Assembly (NCBI RefSeq): GCF_030687495.1
Contig: NZ_CP117435.1
Location: 3,352,501-3,416,500, forward strand
Length of the DNA stretch: 64,000 bases
Direction of reading: 5' to 3'
DNA from: Pseudomonas sp. FP453
GTDB lineage: Bacteria > Pseudomonadota > Gammaproteobacteria > Pseudomonadales > Pseudomonadaceae
Part shown: piece after piece, positions 54,027-62,933 of the stretch
How the letters are laid out: every line of letters begins with the position of its first letter
Numbering within the stretch: position 1 is the stretch's first letter
Notes under the pieces: generated by a model
What the model saw: only the letters and a program-made list of their open reading frames with translations
What the model was told of the DNA's origin: nothing
Databases searched by the model: none
Made by a program: the position numbers and the translations under genes

Positions 54027-55025
54027 TTATTTGTTCGCCAGGGCGAACGGCGGGTGCAAAAGCGTCGCGCCTTGTGGTGCACGCATCCGCTTGGCGACCT
54101 GCTGCACCACCTCCACCACGCGCGCGGTGGCAGTGATCGGCAGCATGTGGCCACGCCCTTCCACCAACTGCAGCTTCACCCCCGGGACCTTGTCGACCAG
54201 GGCCTGGCCATGCTTGCGAAAGTCCAGCACCTGGTCGCGCGAACCGTAGACCAGGCCAATGGGCAGGGTCAGTTGCGGGTAGCGCTTGACCATCCCCGGC
54301 AGGTGATCATTGACCGTGTTGATCTCGGTGGAAGCCGCGTAGAAGTTGCCGGGCCGCATGCCGAGCAAGCCGCCGCCGCGGGTGGCGAAGTCTGCCGGCG
54401 CGGGGTCGGGGGCAAACACGCCCTTGACCACCGAGCCTTTGGTCAGCAGCCCGATGGGCATGGTCAACGTGTGGGCCATCCAGCGCCGCAACCACGCCGG
54501 ACGTACCGCCAGCGACAGGAACACCAGCGGCAACAGGCGCTGCGGATGGGTCAGCGGCGCCACCAGCACCAACCCGCCTACCGCCTCGGGATGGTCGAGG
54601 GCCAATGCCAGGGAAATCGCCCCGCCAAGGGAATGCCCCAGCACCAGCGGTTTATCCAGATCAAGGGTCTTGATAAAGGCGGCAATCTGCCGGGCCTGGC
54701 CTGGCAGATCAGCCGGGGTGCCCGTGTGGCGCGTGGAATAACCCGACCCCGGGCGATCCAGGGTAATCACCCGAAACTGCGCAGCCAACTGGCCGGACAA
54801 GGCATACGTCAGGTTGCGACTGCTGCCCATCAGCCCATGAATCATCACCAGCGGTGGGCCCTTGCCCTCTTCTACATAATGAAAGCGCTCGCCCTCCACC
54901 TCGACAAAGCGCCCGTTGCTCGGTACCGCCGCTTCGATGCGCCGGGTCATCCGCGCACTGAAAGCCCACAGCAATGCACTCGCACCCACTAACACAGCCG
55001 CAGCAATAACCCATTCGACAGCCAT
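54027..55025 (-). CDS. Membrane-anchored alpha/beta hydrolase
   Basis: 332 residues. An N-terminal hydrophobic anchor (VEWVIAAAVLVGASALLWAF) leads into an alpha/beta-hydrolase fold: HGLMGSSRNLTY oxyanion region, nucleophile elbow GHSLGGA, and the late Asp/His region (YGSRDQVLDF, GRGHMLPI). Probable esterase or lipase-type function on a membrane-near ester. AGAGGAC precedes the ATG at 55025. Divergent from the Baeyer-Villiger-type operon, whose ester products it could cleave (inference). Confidence 0.88.
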   Translation of the reverse strand: MAVEWVIAAAVLVGASALLWAFSARMTRRIEAAVPSNGRFVEVEGERFHYVEEGKGPPLVMIHGLMGSSRNLTYALSGQLAAQFRVITLDRPGSGYSTRHTGTPADLPGQARQIAAFIKTLDLDKPLVLGHSLGGAISLALALDHPEAVGGLVLVAPLTHPQRLLPLVFLSLAVRPAWLRRWMAHTLTMPIGLLTKGSVVKGVFAPDPAPADFATRGGGLLGMRPGNFYAASTEINTVNDHLPGMVKRYPQLTLPIGLVYGSRDQVLDFRKHGQALVDKVPGVKLQLVEGRGHMLPITATARVVEVVQQVAKRMRAPQGATLLHPPFALANK

Positions 55026-55301
55026 AGCTCGGTCCTCTGCTTCCCTGCGGCTGGCGACCCGACCGGAATTGATCAAGGCCTCAGCCATCGCCCACACCCT
55101 GGACTTGGACTTCGTGCATAGCGTGCTCGTCCGTCGGACAAGTCGCACCTGTAGAACAAGGTCCTAGCGTAGGCGATATTTTCAGGTAGATTATTTAAAA
55201 TCTTTTTTAAAATAATTAATTCATTTTTTCTTTGCAATGGTGTTCTATCTAAAACACACAACAAAAACAGGAGCACATGAGATGCCCATAGAGGACAGCC
55301 T

Positions 55302-56837
55302 ATGAATGCCCACGACGATGCCATCGACATCGCCATCATCGGTTCCGGCTTTGCCGGCCTGTGCATGGCCATCAAGCTCAAGGAAGCCGGGCTCACCGAC
55401 TTCTTCATTGCCGAGCAGGCCGACACCCTCGGCGGCACCTGGCGCGACAACCACTACCCCGGTTGCGCCTGCGACGTGCAATCCCACGTGTATTCGTTTT
55501 CCTTTGCGCCCAACCCGGAGTGGACGCGGCAGTTCGCGCCGCAAGCGGAGATCCGCGCCTACCTGGAGCAATGCGCCCGGCGTTATGAACTGGCGCCCTA
55601 TATGCGTTTTGGCATGGGCCTCGAGCGTGCGGTGTTCGACGAGCAGCAACAACGCTGGCAGCTGCGCTTCAGCGGCGGCCGCCAGGTCAGTGCGCGGGTG
55701 CTGGTGTCGGGCATGGGCGGCCTGTCGCGCCCGGCGTTGCCCCTGATCCCGGGGATCGACAGCTTCAAGGGCAAGCGCTTCCACTCCCAGCAGTGGGACC
55801 ACGACTATTCACTGAAAGGCAAACGCGTGGCCGTGATCGGCACCGGTGCCAGCGCCATTCAATTCGTGCCGCAGATTGCACCGCAGGTGGCCCACCTGGA
55901 CCTGTTCCAGCGCACCCCGCCGTGGATCATGCCCAAGCCCGACCGGGCGATTTCATCCGCTGAACGCTGGCTGTTCAAGCACCTGCCGTTCACCCAACGC
56001 CTGGTGCGCAGCGCGTTCTACTGGGCCCTGGAAGGCCGCGTCGTGGGCTTTGCCCTGCACCCACGGCTGATGAAAATGGTGCAGAAGATCGCCCAGCGCC
56101 ACCTGCACAAACAGGTTGCGCGCCCTTCCCTGCGCAAAACCCTGACACCGGACTACACCATCGGCTGCAAGCGCGTGTTGATCTCCAACGATTACTACCC
56201 GGCACTGTCCCGCAGCAACGTCGAGGTGGTCACCGACACCGTGCTGCGCATCGAAGCCGACGGTGTGGTCACCGCCAACGGCATCAAGCACCCCGCCGAT
56301 TGCCTGATCTTCGGCACCGGGTTCCAGGCCGCCGACCCACTGCCCCGCGATTGCATCATCGGCCGCGATGGCATCGACCTGATGGACACCTGGCACGACG
56401 GCGCCCACGCCTACAAGGGCACCACGGTGCCGGGTTATCCGAACCTGTTCCTGATCGTCGGGCCCAACACCGGCCTGGGGCACAACTCGATGATCCTGAT
56501 GATCGAGGCCCAGGTCACTTACATCCTCGACGCCATCCAGCAGATGCAGCGCCATCGCATCGCCACGGTGGAGGTCAAGCCCGCCGTGGAACAGGCCTAC
56601 AACCTGCGCGTGCAGGCCAGGCTGCAGCGCACGATCTGGAACACCGGCGGCTGCCAGAGCTGGTACCTCGACCCGCGCACCGGCAAGAACACCACCCTGT
56701 GGCCCGGTTCGACCTGGCGCTTCAAACAGGTCACCCGGCATTTTGCCCTCAAGGATTACGTGGCCAAGCTGCTGCCGATCCAGCCACCCCGCCCGGTCGC
56801 CACGCCCCACAGCGCCGCCGAAAGGAGCTTGTCATGA
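55302..56837 (+). CDS. Baeyer-Villiger-type FAD/NADP monooxygenase
   Basis: 511 residues. FAD Rossmann motif GSGFAG (14-19), GGTW (44-47), the Baeyer-Villiger fingerprint FKGKRFHSQQWD (FxGxxxHxxxW), and a second, NADP-binding motif GTGAS. These enzymes insert oxygen into ketones or aldehydes to give esters or acids. Start ATG at 55302. Stop overlaps the next start (ATGA). An AT-rich dyad (55191-55215) lies in the promoter region. Resembles in order the mycobacterial mymA-type clusters (recall). Confidence 0.9.
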   Translation: MNAHDDAIDIAIIGSGFAGLCMAIKLKEAGLTDFFIAEQADTLGGTWRDNHYPGCACDVQSHVYSFSFAPNPEWTRQFAPQAEIRAYLEQCARRYELAPYMRFGMGLERAVFDEQQQRWQLRFSGGRQVSARVLVSGMGGLSRPALPLIPGIDSFKGKRFHSQQWDHDYSLKGKRVAVIGTGASAIQFVPQIAPQVAHLDLFQRTPPWIMPKPDRAISSAERWLFKHLPFTQRLVRSAFYWALEGRVVGFALHPRLMKMVQKIAQRHLHKQVARPSLRKTLTPDYTIGCKRVLISNDYYPALSRSNVEVVTDTVLRIEADGVVTANGIKHPADCLIFGTGFQAADPLPRDCIIGRDGIDLMDTWHDGAHAYKGTTVPGYPNLFLIVGPNTGLGHNSMILMIEAQVTYILDAIQQMQRHRIATVEVKPAVEQAYNLRVQARLQRTIWNTGGCQSWYLDPRTGKNTTLWPGSTWRFKQVTRHFALKDYVAKLLPIQPPRPVATPHSAAERSLS

Positions 56838-57724
56838 AGTCATTCAACGGTCGCGTCGCGGCCATCACGGGCGCCGCTTCCGGCATGGGCCGCGCACTCG
56901 CCCTGGCCCTGGCGCGGGAAGGTTGCCACCTGGCACTGGCCGACAAGAACGGCCCGGGGTTGTTGCAGACCGTGGCAATCATCAAGGCCTCCACGCTGTC
57001 GCCGGTGATGATCACCACCCACACGGTGGACGTGTCCGACCGCGAGGCCGTGCAGGCCTGGGCCACCGACACCTTCGTGCAGCACGGCCAGGTCAACCTG
57101 ATCTTCAACAATGCTGGCGTGGCGCTGTCGAGCACCGTGGAAGGCGTGGACTATGCCGATCTTGAGTGGATCGTCGGTATCAATTTCTGGGGCGTGGTCC
57201 ACGGCACCAAGGCATTCCTGCCGTACTTGAAAGCCAGCGGCGACGGCCATGTGGTCAACACCTCCAGCGTGTTCGGCCTGTTTGCCCAACCCGGCATGAG
57301 CGGCTACAACGCCACCAAGTTTGCGGTGCGCGGCTTTACCGAGTCGCTGCGCCAGGAACTCGACCTGCAACGCTGCGGCGTGTCCGCAACCTGCGTGCAC
57401 CCGGGCGGGATTCGTACCGATATCTGCCGCAGCAGCCGTATCGACGCGAACATGACCGGCTTTCTGATCCACAGCGAACAACAAGCCCGCGCCGACTTCG
57501 AAAAGCTGTTTATCACCGACGCCGACAAAGCCGCCAACGTGATCCTGCAAGGCGTGCGCCACAACAAGCGCCGCGTGCTGATCGGCCGTGACGCCTACTT
57601 TCTCGACCTGCTCGCCCGCTGCCTGCCGGCGGCCTATCAAGCGCTGGTGGTGCTGGCCAGCAAGCGCATGGCGCCAAAACCGCGCAGCCAGGTCTTGGAA
57701 ACCCATGACGAGTCCCGTCTCTGA
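56834..57724 (+). CDS. SDR family oxidoreductase
   Basis: 296 residues. TGAASGMG cofactor loop (12-19), NNAG, and catalytic Tyr158/Lys162 (YNATK). The C-terminal extension after residue 230 is typical of membrane-near SDRs acting on lipids. AAAGGAG lies upstream and the start overlaps the monooxygenase stop, so the two are co-translated. It could produce the ketone or aldehyde that the monooxygenase uses. Confidence 0.9.
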   Translation: MKSFNGRVAAITGAASGMGRALALALAREGCHLALADKNGPGLLQTVAIIKASTLSPVMITTHTVDVSDREAVQAWATDTFVQHGQVNLIFNNAGVALSSTVEGVDYADLEWIVGINFWGVVHGTKAFLPYLKASGDGHVVNTSSVFGLFAQPGMSGYNATKFAVRGFTESLRQELDLQRCGVSATCVHPGGIRTDICRSSRIDANMTGFLIHSEQQARADFEKLFITDADKAANVILQGVRHNKRRVLIGRDAYFLDLLARCLPAAYQALVVLASKRMAPKPRSQVLETHDESRL

Positions 57725-57739
57725 ACAGGAGCACCTGCC

Positions 57740-58573
57740 ATGTTGCCGATCCGTCGCGACCTCCACTTCACATTGCCCGCCGAACGTATCAAGGACTGGC
57801 ATGAACAAGGGCCGTTCATCACGCACTTTTTCAATGCCCTGTCGCTGCTGTTTCCCCAGGGCGAGCTGTTTTTCATGGACAGCGTGCGCCACTACCGCGC
57901 GCGCATCATTGATCCCGAGCTGAAAAAACAGGTCCAGGGGTTTATCGGCCAGGAAGCCATGCACAGCCGTGAACACGTGGCCTACAACGACTTGCTGCAA
58001 GCCGCGGGCCTGCCGGCGCACACCCTGGACCGGCGCCTGAAGTTCATCCTCGACTGGCAGAAAAAACACTTCCCGCCGTCATTCAACCTGGCCATCACCA
58101 TTGCCCTTGAGCACTACACCGCGATGCTCGCGGAGATCCTGCTCAGCGACCCGTCGCGCTTTGGCGACTCACTCAAGGGTTATCAGCAGATGTGGTACTG
58201 GCACGCCCTTGAAGAAACCGAACACAAGGCCGTGGCCTTCGACGTGTGGAACCGCGTGATAAAGCCCGGGCCCAAGCGCTACTTGCTGCGTACGGGGACC
58301 ATGCTCACCACCACGGTGTTCTTCTGGCTGGTGGTGTTCGATTTCCACCTGCGCCTGCTGATTGCCGACCGCAAGGCCGGCGGGCACTTGAAGGGCTTCT
58401 GGCGCATGCTGAAGTTTCTGTATGGGCCACGGGGTGTGTTCCCACGGATGTTTCGGCCCTGGCTGGATTACTTCCGGCCCGGTTTTCACCCCTGGGACCA
58501 CGACAACCGCGCGCGCCTGGAACGCATCGACGGCTTGGTCGCAGACGTCGAACGCAGCTACCCCTCGACCTAA
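57740..58573 (+). CDS. PF10118-like 'metal-dependent hydrolase' with di-iron-like motifs
   Basis: 277 residues. The family name is 'predicted metal-dependent hydrolase', but the residues look like a ferritin-like di-iron site: Glu72-x-x-His75 (with Glu78-His79), Glu124-His125, and Glu159-x-x-His162 in WHALEETEHK. The fold is largely helical, with a hydrophobic stretch near 195-210. It lies 15 bp behind the SDR and ends by overlapping the convergent EIIC-EAL gene by 4 bp. Role unknown; oxygenase or desaturase-like chemistry is possible. Confidence 0.82.
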   Translation: MLPIRRDLHFTLPAERIKDWHEQGPFITHFFNALSLLFPQGELFFMDSVRHYRARIIDPELKKQVQGFIGQEAMHSREHVAYNDLLQAAGLPAHTLDRRLKFILDWQKKHFPPSFNLAITIALEHYTAMLAEILLSDPSRFGDSLKGYQQMWYWHALEETEHKAVAFDVWNRVIKPGPKRYLLRTGTMLTTTVFFWLVVFDFHLRLLIADRKAGGHLKGFWRMLKFLYGPRGVFPRMFRPWLDYFRPGFHPWDHDNRARLERIDGLVADVERSYPST

Positions 58574-60645
58574 GCCTCGGCCAGCGCCGCACGTTCGCGC
58601 ACAAACCCCTGCAACTGATCGCCCGGCAGCGCCTTGCTGAAATACCAGCCCTGGATAAACAGCTCGCTGCCGGTATTCAGGAAGGCCAACTGCTCGGCGG
58701 TCTCCACCCCTTCGACCACCACGCCGAGGTTCAGCGCCTCGCAGAAGCGCAACATGCCCGTCAGCACCTGGGCGCCTTTGGGGTCGCATTGGGCGAGCAC
58801 GAAACTGCGGTCGATCTTGATGAAATCCACCGGAAACTGGTGCAGGTAACTCAGCGCGGAAAACCCGGTGCCGAAGTCATCGATATACACCTTGGCGCCG
58901 ATGGCCTGCAGTTTCTCGATGGTCTGGCGCGTGGCCTGGATATCGCTCACCAGCGCGTCTTCGGTGATTTCCACCGACACCTGGCCATGGGCCTGGGCCA
59001 GGATCTTCACCAGGCGATTGCCGTAGGCCGGGTCGGTCAAGGTGGCGCTGGAGATATTGATCGTCATCGGCAGCGCAAACCCCAACGCCTGCCAATGCTG
59101 GTACTGACGCACGGCCTCGGACGCCACCCACACATCCACATCCGGCATCAGCCGCGCCTGCGCCAGCCACTGCAAGAATTCCCAGGGCGAATGCACCGTG
59201 CCCTGGCTGTCACGCGCGCGCATCAGGGCTTCGCAGCCGGTACACAGGCCGGTCAGGGTGGACACTTGGGGTTGGTATTCGAGGTAGAACTCATAGTCGC
59301 TGATCTGCTGGATACGGCTCAGTTCACTGGCCTGGCGCGCAATCGCCTTGTGGGACGCCAGCACCGGGTCGGCCTCCAGCAGGCGGCCTTTTTCTTCGAG
59401 GCCGCGAAAGGTCATGTCCAGCGAGCGCAGGTACACCGTGCCGCCTTCGGCCGGTTGGCGATGGATCGCCCGTACATAGGGCGCGTAGATCAGCGTGCCG
59501 ACGCCCAACAAGACCAGTTGCAGCACCACCGCCGCCATATCGCCGTGGGTGCTGAGGTAGGCGTTGAGCAGCACCGGCGAAGTGAATGGCACGCTGGCCA
59601 CCGCCGGCGATACCCAGCCCCATTGCACCACCGTCAACGCGGCCATCGTGTTAAACGCCGGTACCAGCAGAAACGGAATGAACAGGCGCGGGTTCAGGAT
59701 GATGGGCAAGCCGAACAACAGCACTTCGCTGACGTTGAACAACGACAGCGGCACACTGGCAATCGCCAGCAAACGCATGGATTGGCTCTTGGAGAACAGC
59801 AGGATCGCCACCAGCAGACACAGGGCGCCGCCGGAACCGCCGATAAACGCAAAACTGCCCAACAGGCCGCTGTTGAGCGTGTACCTGATCGGCTCACCGG
59901 CAGCCAATGCCGCGGCGTTGAGCACCACGGCCTGGTCGAGCACGTCGAACAACGGCTGCATGGCGTACACGCCATGGATGCCAAAAAACCACAGCAGCGA
60001 ATTCATCAAGGTCACGAACAGGCCGCTGCCGTAGGGCGAATCCAGCGCTTCGAGCACTTGCGGGCCCTGCAACTGCGCCACATAGGGAATCTGCAACAGC
60101 AGCGACAACACCACCACCAGGGCCAGCGCCGTCACGGCACCGGGCAGCACCATATTGATCGTGCCGCGCAAGTTGTGCCCCACCAGGTCCTCGTTGACCA
60201 GGCGCGTCCAGCGGTAACGGTGCAACCAGGCAATGGCCGGCACATTGAGCAAGGGCGAGGCAATCGCGATAAACAGCACAAACGTGGCCGACGCGCGTGG
60301 GTACTCACGCAGGATAAACGTGGCCACCACCACATGGGCCAGGCACAGGAACGCCACGGGCAGCTGGGGCAAGCGGTACTGGATCGCCAGCATGTAACCA
60401 ATGGACGCCGCCACCAGCAGCGGGATGACCGAGCTGATCTGGTTGTGCAGGCCGGCCAGGAAGCTCACCAACTGTGGATCGAACCCCAGCACCCGCGCGC
60501 CTTCGGACAAGATCAAAAAACCCGCCGACACCAGCAGGCACGGCAGGATCCACAACAGCCCTTCGCGAATCGCGCGCAACGACTCGGTACTGGCCAAGGC
60601 AGCCAGACGCTGGGTAAAAAACAGCTTGAACAGCGTTTGCGCCAT
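58570..60645 (-). CDS. PTS EIIC-like membrane domain fused to an EAL c-di-GMP phosphodiesterase
   Basis: 691 residues. The N-terminal 340 residues are a ten-helix lactose/cellobiose-type EIIC domain that keeps its key sites: FFGIHG (His224) and FNVSEVLLFGLP (Glu307). The C-terminal EAL domain (about 440-685) has Glu472-Ala-Leu, the DDFGTG loop (589-594), KIDRSFV and VVEGVET, so it looks catalytically complete. No EIIA, EIIB or HPr gene is near, so the EIIC part is more likely a sugar sensor than a transporter. The ATG at 60645 begins the family-like N-terminus; an in-frame upstream extension is not supported. Confidence 0.88.
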   Translation of the reverse strand: MAQTLFKLFFTQRLAALASTESLRAIREGLLWILPCLLVSAGFLILSEGARVLGFDPQLVSFLAGLHNQISSVIPLLVAASIGYMLAIQYRLPQLPVAFLCLAHVVVATFILREYPRASATFVLFIAIASPLLNVPAIAWLHRYRWTRLVNEDLVGHNLRGTINMVLPGAVTALALVVVLSLLLQIPYVAQLQGPQVLEALDSPYGSGLFVTLMNSLLWFFGIHGVYAMQPLFDVLDQAVVLNAAALAAGEPIRYTLNSGLLGSFAFIGGSGGALCLLVAILLFSKSQSMRLLAIASVPLSLFNVSEVLLFGLPIILNPRLFIPFLLVPAFNTMAALTVVQWGWVSPAVASVPFTSPVLLNAYLSTHGDMAAVVLQLVLLGVGTLIYAPYVRAIHRQPAEGGTVYLRSLDMTFRGLEEKGRLLEADPVLASHKAIARQASELSRIQQISDYEFYLEYQPQVSTLTGLCTGCEALMRARDSQGTVHSPWEFLQWLAQARLMPDVDVWVASEAVRQYQHWQALGFALPMTINISSATLTDPAYGNRLVKILAQAHGQVSVEITEDALVSDIQATRQTIEKLQAIGAKVYIDDFGTGFSALSYLHQFPVDFIKIDRSFVLAQCDPKGAQVLTGMLRFCEALNLGVVVEGVETAEQLAFLNTGSELFIQGWYFSKALPGDQLQGFVRERAALAEA

Positions 60646-60896
60646 GACCCATCCCTCTGTCCATCGCGGGGCGAAAATACCGGCTAACGCTACACGTCCT
60701 GATACAGGGAATGAAAGGCTTTTGCCGCGATGGCGCAAATTATTCAGTACTCATTTGAAGTCATGGCGGTTGTCGAACACCCCCGTTTGGCCCATCCTGC
60801 CGGTTAGCTGTTGCCACCACCGGCAATGTTTCCCTCGAATGGAGTCGAGCCCCGAGCCTTGCTCCCGTCGTCTCCCCGACATCAAGGCGCCTGCTG

Positions 60897-62210
60897 ATGC
60901 TGCGATTCCTTCCCGTTATGACCGGCGTGTTCCTCAGCGCTGCCAGCCTGCTGACCCAGGCCGCCGACACCGCCTTCCCCGACGCCCAGGCCAGTGACCC
61001 GGCGCGGCTCAAGTGGATGGTCGGCGCGCCGCCACCGGCCGACCGCACCCTGCGTTTTGAAGATGGCAGCTACTTTCGCTTCCCGGCGATGCGCTGGAGC
61101 GTGTCGAACTTTCGCCAACTGATGCCCACCGTCAACGTCTCGCGCGGGCTCGGCGCACCGTCGCCCCTGGCGCGCCAACTGGATGCCCGGATCGACAGCC
61201 TTGCCGTGCTGCCGACCGGCGCCAGCCAGGCCCTGAACTGGCGCCAGACCCTGGACGCCACCTACACCGACGGCATCCTTGTGCTGCACCGTGGCACGGT
61301 GGTGTACGAGCGCTATTTCGGCGTGCTCAAGGACGACGGCCAGCATGCGGCGATGTCCGTCACCAAGTCGGTGGTCGGCACACTCGGCGCCATGCTGGTG
61401 GCTGACGGCACCCTCGATGCCAGCAAGAAGATCGTCGACTACGTACCGGAACTGGCCCACTCCGCCTTTGGCAGCGCGACCCTGCGCCAAGTGCTGGACA
61501 TGACCACCGCGCTGGACTACAGCGAAGACTACGCCGACCCCAACGCCGAAGTCTGGGCCCACGCCCAGGCCGGCAACCCACTGCCCAAGCCCAAGGATTA
61601 CAGCGGCCCGCGCAGCTATTTCGAATTCCTGCAGACCGTGCGCCAACGCGGTGAACATGGCCAGGCCTTTGGCTACAAGACCGTCAACACCGACGTCCTC
61701 GGCTGGGTGATTGCCCGTGCCACCGGGCGCAATGTCGCGCAACTGCTCAGCGAACGCATCTGGAGCCGGTTGGGCAGCGAGCAGGATGCGTATTTCAGCG
61801 TGGATTCCATCGGCACGCCGTTCGCCGGTGGCGGTTTTAACGCCGGGCTGCGCGACCTCGGCCGGTTTGGCGAAATGCTGCGCAACAACGGCCGGTTCAA
61901 CGGCCAGCAAGTCGTCCCCGAGGCCGTGGTCAGCGATATCCGCCAGGGCGGCGATAAGCGCGCATTTGCCAAGGCCGGCTATAGTCAGTTGCAGGGTTGG
62001 AGTTATCGCTCCATGTGGTGGGTCACCCATAACCCGGATGGCGCCTTCATGGCCCGTGGTGTGCACGGCCAGAGCCTCTACATCGACCCCAAGGCTGAAA
62101 TGGTGATTGTGCGTTTCGCCTCCCACCCCATCGCGGACAATGCCGCCAATGATGGGGTGACGTTGCCCGCGTATGCAGCCTTGGCGCAGTACTTGAGGAC
62201 AACCCGGTAA
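60897..62210 (+). CDS. Exported serine hydrolase (beta-lactamase family, NylB-like)
   Basis: 437 residues. Signal peptide to about residue 22 (LTQA). Catalytic Ser154-Val-Thr-Lys157 (SxxK) with a downstream Tyr region (LDYSEDYAD). The length and spacing resemble 6-aminohexanoate-dimer hydrolase/EstB-type esterases more than true beta-lactamases or PBPs. Substrate unknown; likely an ester or amide in the periplasm. Monocistronic, 251 bp from the divergent EIIC-EAL gene. Confidence 0.86.
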   Translation: MLRFLPVMTGVFLSAASLLTQAADTAFPDAQASDPARLKWMVGAPPPADRTLRFEDGSYFRFPAMRWSVSNFRQLMPTVNVSRGLGAPSPLARQLDARIDSLAVLPTGASQALNWRQTLDATYTDGILVLHRGTVVYERYFGVLKDDGQHAAMSVTKSVVGTLGAMLVADGTLDASKKIVDYVPELAHSAFGSATLRQVLDMTTALDYSEDYADPNAEVWAHAQAGNPLPKPKDYSGPRSYFEFLQTVRQRGEHGQAFGYKTVNTDVLGWVIARATGRNVAQLLSERIWSRLGSEQDAYFSVDSIGTPFAGGGFNAGLRDLGRFGEMLRNNGRFNGQQVVPEAVVSDIRQGGDKRAFAKAGYSQLQGWSYRSMWWVTHNPDGAFMARGVHGQSLYIDPKAEMVIVRFASHPIADNAANDGVTLPAYAALAQYLRTTR

Positions 62211-62318
62211 ACCTGGGCAGTACGATTAATTGGATTTTATGACCCGGCACAACTCCCACACCGCCTTCAACCCGTAGTATCCGCGTGGGCAACCGCCGTC
62301 AGGGAGATGAGGTTCAAC

Positions 62319-62570
62319 ATGCAAGACAAACCCTCAACGGGCGTACGCCCGCTGTTGCTCAATGTGTTGCTGTGGGTAGGTGGTGTTTCTGTGTTGTTGA
62401 TGATCAAGGACGCCGTGGCGCAATTGACCGGGCCGCTGGGCGACAGCTCGATGGACCTGGTCACCGTGCTGATGGCTTACCTGCTGCTGTTTTTGCTTGA
62501 GCCGATACGCAACGCCATCCAGCGCCGCCTGCGCAAAAACGCCCGGCGCCGATATCGCAGCCGCGCTTGA
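62319..62570 (+). CDS. Small two-helix membrane protein
   Basis: 83 residues. Two hydrophobic helices (about 12-31 and 48-63) and a strongly basic tail (RRLRKNARRRYRSR). Function unknown. The ATG at 62319 is preferred to 62307 because GAGG lies six bases before it, whereas the earlier ATG abuts its GGGAG. Confidence 0.65.
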   Translation: MQDKPSTGVRPLLLNVLLWVGGVSVLLMIKDAVAQLTGPLGDSSMDLVTVLMAYLLLFLLEPIRNAIQRRLRKNARRRYRSRA

Positions 62571-62595
62571 AGCCTTTTCTATCTGGAGTGACCCA

Positions 62596-62925
62596 TTGTC
62601 CCAACCTGGCGATAACCACCAGCGCGCGCTGGACCGTTTCCTGAACGAACACCCTGACGTCGTCACGCAACTCGACACCCTCAACCCCCTCGCCGCCCAG
62701 GCCAAGGGCGAAACCCTGGCGCAGTACCGCGCCGAACGCCTGCACGAAGCCTTCGAAGCCGAAGCTGAGCGGCTGGGCTTGTTTGCCTGGGAATTGACCC
62801 TCAAGCTGACGGCGGAATCGGCCGAAGCCTTCGAGACCCAGCGTCTGGAAGTGCATAAAGAGGTGGCGCAGATGGCGGGGTTGAGCTGGCCGGAGTATTG
62901 CCAATTGCATGATCTGACGCAGTGA
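62596..62925 (+). CDS. Small soluble hypothetical protein (TTG start)
   Basis: 109 residues, acidic and helical, no signal peptide. It starts at TTG 62596 with TGGAGTG seven bases upstream (MSQPGDNHQRAL); an earlier in-frame ATG lies inside the preceding gene in another frame. 25 bp behind the small membrane gene, so probably co-transcribed. No recognised domain. Confidence 0.6.
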   Translation: MSQPGDNHQRALDRFLNEHPDVVTQLDTLNPLAAQAKGETLAQYRAERLHEAFEAEAERLGLFAWELTLKLTAESAEAFETQRLEVHKEVAQMAGLSWPEYCQLHDLTQ

Positions 62926-62933
62926 CCACGCCG

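Noticed and set aside
55191..55215. AT-rich dyad before the monooxygenase as a third copy of the alkB/fadE operator
   Set aside because: Its arms lack the C and G of TTTCAAA/TTTGAAA and the centre-to-centre spacing is one base shorter; kept only as a weak resemblance.
60897..62210. Calling the serine hydrolase a beta-lactamase resistance gene
   Set aside because: SxxK is shared by many esterases and amidases; length and surrounding motifs fit NylB/EstB-type hydrolases better.
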